Shown here piece by piece: positions 37,501 to 48,388 of a DNA stretch of 64,000 nt. How positions within the stretch are numbered: position 1 is the stretch's first letter; the number at the start of each line of letters is the position of its first letter. A program made the translations under genes and the position numbers. Location of the stretch: assembly GCF_037975245.1 (NCBI RefSeq), contig NC_092578.1, positions 7,653,501 through 7,717,500 of the forward strand, written 5' to 3'. This stretch comes from Apostichopus japonicus (lineage: Eukaryota; Echinodermata; Holothuroidea; Aspidochirotida; Stichopodidae). The notes below the pieces were generated by a model. That model did no database searches, was not told the DNA's origin, and saw only the letters and a list, made by a program, of their open reading frames with translations.

Positions 37501-40500
37501 CGGAATCGATGTCAGAGCTGAACATCGCAATGTAAACAACGAAGGGTCTGCTGTTCAAACTTATCTTGTGTTACACAAAGACCACGAAACCACCGATCTA
37601 CTACATATATGGCGGCTTAAGGAGTTTTTAAAAACATATCTAATTTATAAGAAATTTCACCGAAAATTAAGGAAGAATTTAATCTGTATACAAACGCGGT
37701 TTTTGTTGTGATTACTGTAGGTACTGTACGGAGCGTGGGTTATGTCGCAATCTGCATTAGCGTAGATGATGTCACGTTCTATACTGTTCAAATCTTATTT
37801 GAAATGTCCATCCTTAACGATTAAAAAATTGTTTCTCTGTCAAACGCAACCTTATCGACAATCCTTTTAACGGGTTGGAGGATTTCGTATCAAACACATT
37901 TGGAAAAGTATGTTGTGCAATTAATGTGTCATGTTACAATGGGACTACATTTGATTTTCTTTCTTTTGTTGCATGTTCCTTTCTTCTTCTTTTTGTCCTT
38001 CTTCTGTCTTCGTTCCTTGTTTCTTGCTTTCTTCCCTTTCCTCCCTTTTAAGCTATTGCTCATAAATAAATATTAACCGAAGACCTATACACCTGTATGC
38101 ATTTGCTGCAGTTGAGGTATTTTTCAAGGTCAAATATGTCTCTATATATAAATTAAGGCTTCAGATTATTAAATATTTATAAATTTTAAAATTCAGCAAA
38201 AATACTTAGCATTCATTTCCATGTTTTGAACCAGTCGTCATAATGTGCAGCAATTTCATTCCGTCCATAATACGTTCTGTATGCTTTCAATCTAGTGTTT
38301 TAACTTTGATTGTGTGAACAATCTATGAAATCTAATTATTCCCTTTTTTATTGGAATAAATTGGAATTCAATTGGTCTGCGCCTGGAAAGTTTATAATAT
38401 TGTGACTTTCTCTCTAATACGACACCTTCTGATACAAGAGGTTAACAAAAAGGCAAAATGCCAATATTCAGGGTCTCCAACACTAAGCAGGGGCTGTTCC
38501 AGGATTTAAAAAAGCAGGGGGCGTGGTAGTGGAAAGCGACCCTATTTAGGTGGGTCCATAGCCCCCCTTCTCCACCCCCCATTAGAAAAGTTCAAACTTA
38601 TGATGTGAAATGTGCATTCTGAGGCACATTAAGGCTATAAATTAGGTCAAACATGAGGTATGCTCACAAGGTTGTGCTAGAATAACTTTAATTTTGTTTG
38701 TGTGGGGATGCAAAGGTTTGGTCTACACCCCTCACATCCTCATAGGGATGGTTCCACCGTTCTCGTTGGGTTTGCCTCATGCCCCCCACCTCTAGTCTCA
38801 AACTCTGTCTTTGTCCCGGATTTAAGGAGATGATGATTATCATCACAATCATTTTTTGTTCTTGTTTTATAGGAGGACACCCTGGCAGAGCTGAGGCAGG
38901 TAGAGAGTGATGCAGCATCGTATCTGGATCAAATCACAAGATACTTTATCACAAGGGGAAAGCTCATCAGTAAAGTTGCCAAGTACCCACATGTGGTAGG
39001 TTATAACCTTAGGACTGTAGAAAGCATTTTCTGGTTTGCATTTTAAAAGCGTGTTGGTGCGAGTGGCATTGTTGAGTGTAGTAAATTAAGCTAAGGTGAC
39101 CAGACTTCCCAAATTTCTGGGGAGAGTCCCGGATTTCACTTGCCATCCCCAGATAAGTAGTGTCCCCTGAATTTATGTAACGTTTCTGGAATACTGTTGA
39201 AATTGTGAAAAGGTCCTGAAATAATATCAAGTTTACCTGTTTGACCTTCCATTCATAGTGACAGCTTTAACATGGGCTAAGCTGTGATTGTTTACAACTA
39301 TGATACAAACATAAATCTTCATTCATGGCTCACAGATAAAGGCCACCCAGATCATTGAATAAATTTTATATAGCCTGTAATTCACAAAACATGTTGCACT
39401 TAGTTCTGCATAATTAGGCTTCCAGTGATCTTTAAGTTTTTGGCATTGGATTTTCTTCTTGGACAGAATTGGTTGAGGTGTTCTAACCTCAGGAAATTGA
39501 AGTGAAGGAGCACCAAAACTCTGAGACCATCAAAATGCTAGTGTTTGCACGGGTTATCCGGGTACCCGCCCGACGCGATACTACCCTAGGTTCCTAATTT
39601 ATTACCCGAATCCTACACAAAGTGTGATTGTTTTAAAAAAAAAATTGGCAAACCGACGGTTAGGCAGATTTCCCATTGATTTAGTGTGGTGTTAGGCTAC
39701 AATGTGGTCGAAGATAACAGCAATAACGAAGGTACCCGCCCGACGCGATATTACCCGGTTCCTTATTTATTACCCGAATCCTACGCAAAGTGTGATTGTT
39801 TAAAAAAAAAAAAAATTGCAAACCGATGGTTAGGCAGATTTCCCATTGAATTAGTGTGTTGTTAGGCTACCATGTGGTTTAACATACCAGCAATAACGAA
39901 AGCTTTCCATGGATATCTTATAACTGCGTCACAATTTCAGCTAATAAACAGATGGCTAGGCTAGATTACCCCCATTGACTTAGTGTGGTGTTAGGCAACC
40001 ATGTGGTCGAACGTAACAGCAATAACGAAAATATTCCATGGATGTCTTATAACTGCGTCACAACTTCAGCAAATAAACAGATGGTTAGGCTTAGCTAGAT
40101 TTCTCATTGACTTAGTGTGGTGTTAGGCTACCATGTGGAAGAAATTATTATTTATTCATTCGTTTATTTCATAGTGGCTTTTTGCCTATCGTTTATTCCA
40201 AATGCGATCAAACTGCGCGAATCGCGCAATCTCGCAGCTAATGCGAACCCTGGGCCTTCATAATAGATAGTAGTAGTAGTAACAACTGTTTAAGAGCTAA
40301 ATTGGATATTTATATCGTTTGATCCAATAGACGTGTACGAGCAAGCATAAGCAGCTGCGGCAGTGCGATGTTAGTAGTAATGCTAATTATAATTAAATAA
40401 TTAATTTATTAACAAGTTATAATGAAAGAAACAAAAGCAAATAAAAATTATTGAGGAAGGTTTTATACCTTATCTTACACCTACGTATTTGACCATGAAA

Positions 40501-43500
40501 ACATTGCCGGTAGAGAATATAATGCATTTATTACAGCATCCAATATGTAATTTCTTGAAAATCGTGATACACGAGGATAAACAAATTTTTTCCGGATACC
40601 CGACGGGTAACGGCCCTCGGGTACCCGGTTCCCGATTTTTGGACCCGTGTGAACACTACAAAATGCCTTCCTTTAAAACTACTGAATTGGTACTAACCCT
40701 TGATATCAATGTGATGATATCACGTCCTTGGATTTCCTGGAAAAAATATGATCACCTTAGATTTTAGGCTTTGAATTAAAAGCAAGAAAAAAGCAAAACT
40801 TATCTCTTTGTAACATTACATTCTGCCCTAAGTTATCCTTGTTGCCCTACACATATGCTGTTAATAGTGTTTGAGTTTCTGGCAAAGCGTTGAATTTTAA
40901 GATGATTAACTTAGGATTCTGCAGTTTTCATTGTTTATTGGTTTATTGGTTGTTTTTTTATTTATTTTATGGTTTTCTATTATCCCTTTGGTATTTCAGT
41001 CTCTACTTCTTCAATGTTATTGCTGCATTAACAATTTGCTTTCTTTTTGTAATTTTTTTTTCCTATCATCAGGGTGACTACAGGAAAGGTGTGGAAGAAA
41101 TAGATCAAAAAGAATTTTTCAACCTCCGCCTCACTTGCATTGAGCTCAGAAACACCTACGTAAGTAGCAAGAGTTTTGAAAGGGCATCAGTGGATATCAT
41201 GTTTAATATGCATTATACACTTACACATACCATTGAGAGAAGCTTTTCCACAAGCTCTGTTTTGAATGTCTTCCTGCAGCTAATGTAAGGTAAAGACCAT
41301 AATAGGATCTGGAGAAGCATGTGGGGTGTGAAAATCTACTCTGTGTGCTATCCGAGATGCATTATTAATAACTGTTTAGCTTCAAACTAAGATGACTGTT
41401 TCTGTTACCTAAACCAAATTTTTTATTTCATCTGTCAAAAATGGCTGCCTCCTTCTGAGCGAGCTTTTCAGACAGTTAAATTTCTGCTACATTCCTCTAA
41501 GTTAGCTTCGAAGAAAGGAGTATTTTCTGCTACCACCATGTTAGTTAGCTTAGAGATGGTTATATTTTGCTTTCGCTGTCTAAGTTAGCTTCTTAGATGA
41601 TTGCTTTCTGCTACCTGATTCTTAGTTAGTTTCTTAGACAATTACTTTTTGCTAACTCCTTCTAAGTTAGCTTATAAGACGGTTAAATTTCTGCTACATT
41701 CCTCTAAGTTAGCTTCAAAGCCAAGAGTATTTTCTGCTCCCACCTTCTAAGTTAGTTTCTTAAACAATTCTTTATGGCAACTGCCTTCTAAGTTAGCTTT
41801 TAAGACGGTTAAATTTCTGCTACCTTCTTCGAAGTTAGCTTTAAAGAAAAGAGTATTTTCTGCTACCACCTTCTAAGTCAGCTTCTTAAACAATTCTTTT
41901 CGGCAACTGCCTTCTCAGTGAGCTTTTTTAAGACTTACTTTCTGCTACCTTCTTCGAAGTTAGCTTTAAAAAAGAGTATTTCTACTACTGCCTTCTAAGT
42001 GAGCTTCCAAGATGACTATTTTTTGCTACAGCCTCCTAATAATAGCTCCCTCCCTGGTACTACCCATTACCTCACAGTTGCAAACCAAATTAAATGTAAA
42101 GAACCGTGTTCGATCTGACAAAAAGTGACTGCAATACAAGACCTTTGAATGGCTGTCATACATCAAGTTTGCCTTTTTAAAGTCACCTTCATATTTCAAG
42201 AACATCGATTATAGATACATGTCTCAGCTATCATATATTGTTACAAGTAGCGTAAGCATTCCCCTCCACAGTACGTTTTAGCTTTGTAACTGTACCTATT
42301 ATAAATACAAATGGAAATTCAACCGATGATTATGCTCGAGAAACAAGCATTTATTATTCAGAGTAAAACTGGGGGAATGAAGATTGGAATCGTTCAAAGC
42401 AAGCATATTCTGATCGTGGTTTAGTTATACGTTCAGTCTCTGGGGATTCGTGATTTTATCTGGTATCTCTCCTTGTAAATATTCAAATAAATTATCCACA
42501 GACCATCCGCAAACAGCAGGTAACGAGAAACATGTTAAAACTGCTGTCTGGTTATATATTATTGATTGAAATTTGATTAATTTTATCTCCTGCGGGTACA
42601 ATTAACATCTCAGATATCATTCTTCCTCAACATCTCACCAGTGAATTTTAACAACTTTGCTGAAACTTACTAAATATTGTTCTTTTTAAAAGTGATTGAA
42701 AATAGTTGCAGTCTGAAAGGAGAAAAAATCCTGTGAATGCTATCAAGTCAATAAACTCAACAAGTAGAGTTGTTGACATACTAAAAACAGAATGAAATTC
42801 AACCTTTATCTATAGAATTGATGATAGAATTGATGATAGATTGATGATAGATTGATTGATGATAGAATTGATGATAGATTGATGATAGAATTGGTGATGA
42901 CTGCGAGAAGTGTGATTTGTCACACACGCAGTAGAAAATATATAAAGGAAAATAATTAAACAAAACATTTTTTAGAAACTATAAGGAAATAAAACAGAAT
43001 TAATCCGCCCCCTCCCCCATCCAGTTCATCCCATGCTTGAATTGTTCTTAGTTGTGTGATACTTAACCCCAGTGGGTCTCTAAATAGATTCACAGAGAAT
43101 GTTACAACATCGTACTATTTAAGTACACTACACCAATGGGGCCAATTGAAATCACACACCAGATGTTAACAGCTTACAGAGTGATCTTCAGCACACCTAC
43201 AGCACTCATATGTTTCTTGACTGTGAGTGTGATGATTAGCACATCTGACATTTTTGCAAGACATGTGCCTGGAGATCTTTGTTTTGAACAATACCCACAA
43301 ATGTCTACGGGAAATCTCCCTCCATTTTGTAGAAAAAAACAAGACTTGCAAATTGTGCATTAAAGAGAGTTGACATTTTGCAAATATTTGATGTCAGCCA
43401 AAGGGCTTAGTTTCTGATAATCAGTACTATTGAGCAATCTGCCATGAGTATGAATTGTTACAAACATCCACAATGCAATTACATGATTGTTATTTCACAT

Positions 43501-44299
43501 GTGAGTTTTGCCTATGGCTTACAAGAACTTTAATCTCTTAAAGTCGCTTCAAAAGATATATAATTTAAAGAAATTACTTTATTTAGTTTTAACAGCATGG
43601 ATTTAACACAACTAAATATTATCTATGAGCAGTTTTGTTAGATGGTTTAACTTTTGGAAATTAGTTCTAATGGTTTCTGCTTTTGATTGTTTCTTGAAAA
43701 CTAGTTCACCTCTGGAAAGTTATTGTAGGTTGTTTGCAACTTATTGAAGTTTAGTAGCAATCTTAACTTCCAGTTTGATTTTAATGTCTGTCACAATACT
43801 TCTGGTGATTTTGGCTTCTAAAAGTTACTTCAAAAGTTGTTTACTTTTTGGAAATTAATTCAAATGACATTTATTTTAACTTTTAGAAGTTACCTCAGAT
43901 GTATTTTGTTCATTTTTGTTTGTTCATTCTGGATATCACTGTCGATGATTTTGTATCTTTGGAAAGTTACTTTCAAAAGTTTGTTACTTTAGAACGTTAC
44001 GCAGAACGATGTTACTGTAATTTGACTGAAAATGATATTATTTGAATCTAATTTCTGCCAGTTACTTCAGAGATTTAAACTTACCGAAGTTACTTCAGTC
44101 ATTGTTTACATCTAGAAATTACTTCAGATGATTTCGGGTGACTTAAATCCTGAAGTTATTCTATTCATTGAGACTTTAATTATTCGCATGGCATTTAAAT
44201 TATTCTTCTCCTCTGTAGCTTTCCCTCTTGGATCTCATCGAGAAGAACAAAGATAAGATCAGGAAACCTCGGAACAGCAACGCCGAGACTCTGTACTGA
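31511..44299 (+). CDS. PSME3: Proteasome activator complex subunit 3 (PA28gamma / REGgamma)
   Basis: Nine exons: 31511-31531, 32459-32497, 33899-33961, 34530-34628, 35674-35710, 36723-36904, 38873-38995, 41073-41159 and 44219-44299. They join in one frame for 732 nt, 243 aa; human PSME3 has 254. The product forms a heptameric ring that caps nuclear 20S proteasomes and promotes ATP- and ubiquitin-independent degradation. Seen here: a basic PKKRRLTDE (residues 76-84) like the human nuclear signal KKRRLDE; the nearly invariant MWIQLLIPRIEDGNNFGVSI (about 127-146) containing the activation loop; SYLDQITRYFITRGKLISK (163-181) and VAKYPHV (182-188); and the C-terminal SNAETLY that contacts the 20S alpha ring. 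All introns are GT-AG. The gamma type, rather than alpha or beta, follows from the nuclear signal and the C-terminus. Confidence 0.96.
32459..32497 (+). CDS. PSME3: PSME3 exon 2
   Basis: Acceptor cttttcaacag, donor AAG|gtaaga, 13 codons QEVNEIKKAIQEK, aligned with human QEVKLKVDSFRER. Confidence 0.88.
32823..33352. repeat. Diverged direct duplication, about 165 bp, in PSME3 intron 2
   Basis: Segments 32,823-32,990 and about 33,187-33,352 share ordered phrases: a gggattgtttggt / gggatcgttgagt block, cagcttcaatattgattcag / cagcttcgatattgaatcag, gagttggtcagt, and aaaggaactagtta. Confidence 0.75.
33899..33961 (+). CDS. PSME3: PSME3 exon 3
   Basis: Acceptor tttttttag, donor GAG|gtgaga, 21 codons: GEMLVKDVFPAKVLELNKLA then E. 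FPAKVLEL aligns with human FPKKLLEL. Confidence 0.93.
34009..34057. repeat. (AAAAT)n microsatellite
   Basis: Uninterrupted taaaataaaataaaat-type pentanucleotide repeats in PSME3 intron 3. Confidence 0.95.
34530..34628 (+). CDS. PSME3: PSME3 exon 4 (variable linker)
   Basis: Acceptor tcttttccag, donor AAG|gtttgt, 33 codons from SDLFKVDRMQEIPKC to NHVDQK. This is the poorly conserved linker of PA28 proteins, and its frame is required by the flanking exons. Confidence 0.85.
35674..35710 (+). CDS. PSME3: PSME3 exon 5 (nuclear localisation signal)
   Basis: Acceptor ttgagttag, donor GAAG|gtaagt, 37 nt leaving phase 1. Encodes VPKKRRLTDEIE, the basic nuclear signal. Confidence 0.92.
36515..36585 (+). 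mobile_element. SINE-like 3' tail
   Basis: The sequence ttgtaaagccgcgcattgag continuing to gcgccatataaatcag and then att repeats resembles the widespread SINE tail (AAGCGCNTTGAG then GCGCTATATAAAT and an ATT-repeat end) seen in many animal SINEs. No tRNA or 5S head is evident upstream, so this is probably a truncated copy. It lies about 140 bp before exon 6. Confidence 0.4.
36723..36904 (+). CDS. PSME3: PSME3 exon 6 (activation loop)
   Basis: Acceptor cttcgacttag, donor CAG|gtcagt. Encodes GSPVLMFAGGAIPCNS through HCNSLKMWIQLLIPRIEDG to NNFGVSIQ; the last 21 residues nearly match human PA28gamma. Confidence 0.97.
36905..38872 (+). other. PSME3 intron 6, with an unassigned 115-codon open frame
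   Basis: Plus-strand frame 37364-37711 starts MHITHSHTQTTVHKLFLEIT and is rich in Lys, Leu and His. No domain recognised; it is one of the longer frames in non-coding DNA here and may be a transposon relic. A C/T-rich tract lies at 37,960-38,050. Near 38,480-38,870 a repeat-like block (ccaggatttaaa through cccggatttaagg) abuts exon 7. Confidence 0.4.
38873..38995 (+). CDS. PSME3: PSME3 exon 7
   Basis: Acceptor cttgttttatag, donor GTG|gtaggt, 41 codons. Encodes EDTLAELRQVESDAASYLDQ and then ITRYFITRGKLISKVAKYPH and V. Confidence 0.97.
39539..40658 (+). mobile_element. Non-autonomous hAT-type DNA transposon, copy 1
   Basis: 1,120 bp with imperfect terminal inverted repeats: tagtgtttgcacgggt at the left and acccgtgtgaacacta at the right (14 of 16 match). 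Exact 8-bp target duplications CAAAATGC at 39531-39538 and 40659-40666. An 8-bp duplication with TAGTG-type ends marks the hAT superfamily. The interior is non-coding and made of diverged direct repeats (ggtacccgcccgacgcgata at about 39,560 and 39,731; gtgtggtgttaggctac blocks). It lies in PSME3 intron 7. Confidence 0.92.
41073..41159 (+). CDS. PSME3: PSME3 exon 8
   Basis: Acceptor cctatcatcag, donor TAC|gtaagt, 29 codons. Encodes GDYRKGVEEIDQKEFFNLRL then TCIELRNTY, aligned with human EDYRRTVTEIDEKEY. Confidence 0.97.
41390..42050. repeat. Degenerate short-period array in PSME3 intron 8
   Basis: Phrases ttctaagttagcttctta, agagtattttctgctacc and tttctgctaccttctt recur about a dozen times at roughly 40-60-bp spacing with heavy divergence. 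Confidence 0.8.
42819..42896. repeat. (ATTGATGATAG)n minisatellite
   Basis: gatagaattgatgatagatt-type units repeat about seven times with indels. Confidence 0.9.
43560..44200. repeat. Second degenerate array before PSME3 exon 9
   Basis: Recurrent ttttggaaattaattc, gttacttcaaaagttgttta and gttacttcagatgatt phrases with strong divergence fill the 600 bp before the last exon. Confidence 0.6.
44219..44299 (+). CDS. PSME3: PSME3 exon 9 (C-terminus and stop)
   Basis: Acceptor tctcctctgtag; 26 codons then TGA at 44297-44299. Ends RKPRNSNAETLY, the conserved PA28gamma tail. Confidence 0.97.
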   Translation, partial: LSLLDLIEKNKDKIRKPRNSNAETLY

Positions 44300-45036
44300 A
44301 GACACGCTCCGGGAGTGATGATACTGCAACTGTTTTACAAGAACTTGTTATTGAATAGTGGGACTAAATCATGGCAGGAGATAAAACGACAAGACCCCCT
44401 CGAACAGCACAATTTGCGACTAGATTACTCATCCCACCCAACCCATGGAGTCGTAACATCTTCGACTCTCCCCAAGTTATTTACCAGTAAGCGATATATT
44501 CAGGCATGAGCTTTTTCCTCGAATTCGCGGAATATCCGTGATTTCTTTTCTACCTCGGGGACAAAAACTATTTCCCTAACACACTGTAGCATACGAAAAC
44601 TGGAGCCTATACCGCAATTTTTGCAAAGTTCCGTGAATTTTATTTTACGCCAGGCTCATCCCTGTATATTGCAAACAGATCATGCAGAGATGTTATCAGA
44701 TCGTTGCAGGAGGTAACAGAATATCAAGGGAGCATTAACTCATCTTGGCAACGGAGGAAAGAAAGCTCATCATTCCGAATCCATATCTGCGTGTGTTCTT
44801 GGTTGTACAATATGTGGAAACTGTTAGTTACACAAAACAAACAAGAGGCATTGTTTCTTCCAAGACTTGTTTACCTGTATCACTGACAAGAACGAAAAAA
44901 AAAAAAAACTACGATTGGGTCATTATCAACCTGAAAATTATGACAAGTTTTTGTTTTGTAATTCCTCTCCTTTTATTTTTGCTTTGCATTGTAATTATTG
45001 AAATACACTTAATACTTCCCGTACTAAATGCAGCAC

Positions 45037-45042
45037 AATAAA
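45037..45042 (+). terminator. PSME3: Candidate PSME3 polyadenylation signal
   Basis: AATAAA about 740 bases after the PSME3 stop, in cagcacaataaaccaagg, followed within 100 bases by T-rich DNA. No other AATAAA was noticed closer to the stop. Confidence 0.45.
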
Positions 45043-45944
45043 CCAAGGTTACCACAAGCCTTGTGCACCAGAATGTAAATGGACTGTATTTTTGTTCTGC
45101 TCTACATTTTTATGTATTTCTTTTTTCATATATATTCTTCTTATAAACGTATGTGGTATAAAGGAAAATACAAGAAGAGCAGTGAGGTGTAACTAGTTGA
45201 TGTGGGGATGAGGGTGCTGGGGGGGGGGGGGGTATTTAAGTATCCATTCCCATGCCTCCACATTGATATGTACATATAACCTCTATTATCCAAGGTAGTC
45301 TTTACTAGGTTAGGACCCTTTCATTGTTTTAATTTTGTATCAAACTTGAGTGGATATTTAATGTCGGATCGCTCATAACGGACAATTTCTCAGGGGTAGA
45401 TCCAGGATTATTAAAGGAGAGAGGATTTGAAGTGGTTGAAGCAACTCTAGCGTGTGTGTGGGAGGGAGGGGGGGGGGCTCCCACAAGGGGAAATAAAATT
45501 AAATTTTAGACATGAAATGTAAAATATATCTATGTACAAGGTTGTGGTAATCACTACTTTTAATTTCTTGTTCAGGTTTCAAAAGGGGAGGGGTGTACAT
45601 GGCTTTGGTTTTATAGCCTTGTGGTGTACAAAGGGTTAGCAATGTAAGCCCATTTTGAGGTGGTCAGCAATGGGCACATGATCCTGCTCTACTGGAGGGT
45701 CACAGAGAAAGGGGGCGGCAAGCTGCTTCAAATAAGAACAAATTTCTTTGTACCCAGAGCTAGTGCTGTTTAAGATTTGGTACAATCTAGGGGTGAGATG
45801 GAAATATCAGAGACTGGCATTCTACAAAATGCATTGGATGGGGTTATGTGTGGAACCCTCTTATATGAGTAATTTCCTACTCTCTCATTTTCGTAGGGGG
45901 GGGGGGGCACTGTTAATATGTTAATGAAAGCTTACCCCATTTTT

Positions 45945-47125
45945 AGCTCATACCAGCATGCTGGTGTGAGCTATTGTTACAGTGCGGCGTCTATCACTCT
46001 ATCCGTCAACAATTGGTAAAACCGCTCCCACTCACACAGTGTTTGATGGAATTTCATGAAACTTGGACACAAGGACCATTGGGTATAGGGCCATCAGAGA
46101 TGGTCCGAAATTTGGGGTCAATGGTCACCTGTGGGCTGTAATGGGCCATTTTGTGGAAATACGCAAAATGCTTCTTCTCCTACAGATTCCATGGTACAAT
46201 GTTGAGGGTTTGTCACGATAGTACTATGGAAGTTTTACCTTCAGGGTGTTCATGAATTTGAGATCAAAGATCAACTAGGGGTCTTTTGTGGCCCAGGCCA
46301 CGGCCCTATATTTTCAAATTGCTCCTGTTCGTACAGTGTATGGCCAGTTATAATGAAACTTGGTCACAACGTTCCTCGGAATGAGGGTTATGAGGGGTGT
46401 TCGGAAAATTGAGGTCAAATGTCATTTAGGGGGTCATCAGGGGTCATTCTTTGTAATATTTTCAAATATCTCAATCTCAAAAATTTTGATGGATCATATT
46501 CAAAGTTGAACTGATGAGTGTTGGATTGTGTATGAACAAGATGATGCCTAATAATTTTTGGTCAAAAGTTAATTAATTACAATTAATCCCATTGTTTAAA
46601 AAAATCTGAGCCTTCACCTTTTGCCAAAGCTCCTTTAATTTGTCTCCCAGTCTCTGCAGTGTTTGTTTACATTTGTGGTTAAGCTCTGCAGAGGCTGTTA
46701 GTGGAATTAAAGCAGGACTGGGAGTTGTTATTAACTGTTGAACTGTAAGCATGAGAGCCCTATAGCCAATCAGCACTTGCCGATTCTTAGAAGTCTTTGA
46801 GCCTGAGGTATGTAGGCAGCCAGCCAAAATTTTGGCAAGGAGTGCTTCAGGTCTGCTCAGGTAGAGGGGAGAAAGTTTAATAGGGTAGGTCAGTGGTATT
46901 GTTTGAGAGAGTGGGTAAAACAGGATTTAAAGGGGGAAAATAGGAATTATAGCCAGTGGTGTGGCCAGTATTCTGCTAACGGAGGGGGGGGGGGGTTATC
47001 CCTCATGGGCCCAAAATTGGTGGAATCTGAAAAATGGCCTGAAATTTGGTGGGCCATAAAGTTTTGTGGGCCCTGAATTTTTAAGCTCGAAAAGGTATGA
47101 GCTTCTGCACCATTGGTGCTCTAGT
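45945..47125 (+). mobile_element. Palindrome-ended interspersed repeat with internal degenerate repeats
   Basis: The left end carries a near-palindrome, agctcataccagcatgctgg followed by tgtgagct. The right end (47,082-47,125) carries ggtatgagct, the inverse of the left agctcatacc, then the palindrome gcaccattggtgc. Inside, a phrase like cacagtgtttgatggaattt with catgaaacttggacacaa recurs as a diverged copy near 46,335-46,375, each followed by an aaattgaggtcaaa/ggggtca block. No coding frame of note. Class unassigned. Confidence 0.65.
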
Positions 47126-48356
47126 TCAGTATTTGCATATCAGGTGAACCTGGCCTAACTTTATATGCATATTCGAATTTGTCATCACCATTCATTGGTT
47201 AGTCATGTCATCAGCTAATTGCATGTCTGCGAGCTAAAAGAAATACTTTTTTCTTAAAGAATTTTTAAGAAACTGTTGTACTTTAATTTATTCATGTGGG
47301 AATGGAATAAATGAGTGTGCGATGTTATATTTTTTTTTTTTTTTGGGGGTGATGAAAAACATGCTCCGCTATATATGTGATCGATTTGGTGTGAGTTTAG
47401 CTTTTACCGAAATTCTCTTCTCTTATATATAAAGTATCTTTACAAAGCCTTCTTCTGGGAAGAGAGAATGATAACTTGGCAAAATTTGATATTTCCAAAG
47501 TAGATAAACTTATCCAGTGAGCTTCATACCTCGAATCTTATACAGGACTTTTTCCCTTCCAGGTATATTCTGTTGCAAGGTTTCATGTTCATACAAATCC
47601 TTGGAGAAACACCACAGTGTGTGTTCTCGCCCGTGGATGTTAAATGTCTCCAAACCTTGGCATGATAATATAACCATTTTTTTTAAACTGTAGGCAAAAC
47701 AATCATGCTTAGATGCTTCTTACTTGAAAATGAATAAGTTTGAAATATGGTAGAAGAATAAAAAAAACCTAAATATTGATCACTTACATGTATGAGACAA
47801 GTTTTTCAGTCCTCTGAAAAGGCATGTTATTGAACCGAATGTTTTTATTGAACCGAGCACATGTTATTGAACCACAACTTGTTATGGCACAAGTTTCCTT
47901 TATTGTTGAATGATAAGGGTTCAACACACCCCACCCAGTGAACGAGCAACTTTTTTTTTCAAGTTTGCTAAGAAAACTTGCAACCCCAAAAGAAGAAGGT
48001 AAAAAATAGCCTATTATTGTGCATTTGTTTTGCCTTTAGCACAATGTATTCTGCAGAATACAATTTCAGTAACATTATAGGGTTATGTTCTATCCCACTG
48101 TGGACTTTTAAATGTTGCGATTTCTTGATGACTATGACCTCCATCAGCATGTGCCTCTTTTATAGTACTAGTCTGGGGTGGGGCTTGGCCCCTGTGCGCC
48201 CCTCCCATCCCCATCGTCTATAGTATCTCAAAGTTAATGTATCAGTTTTGAAAAATATCAATACTTCTGATTTGTAAGCAGCACTCAAGTCAAAGTTGTT
48301 TCATTTTCAACCCGAGTTTCGCTGTGTTTGTGGAAAAGATAAATTTTACCCTTATT

Positions 48357-48388
48357 ATTATTGTAGTGCGCATGCGCGCTACAATAAT
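48357..48388. promoter_or_regulatory. 32-bp near-perfect palindrome with an NRF1-like core
   Basis: The arms pair at 15 of 16 positions around TGCGCATGCGC (48367-48377), which is the consensus NRF1 binding site. Flanks are att-repeat. Could be a promoter element, a MITE tip or a chance CpG palindrome. Confidence 0.45.
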
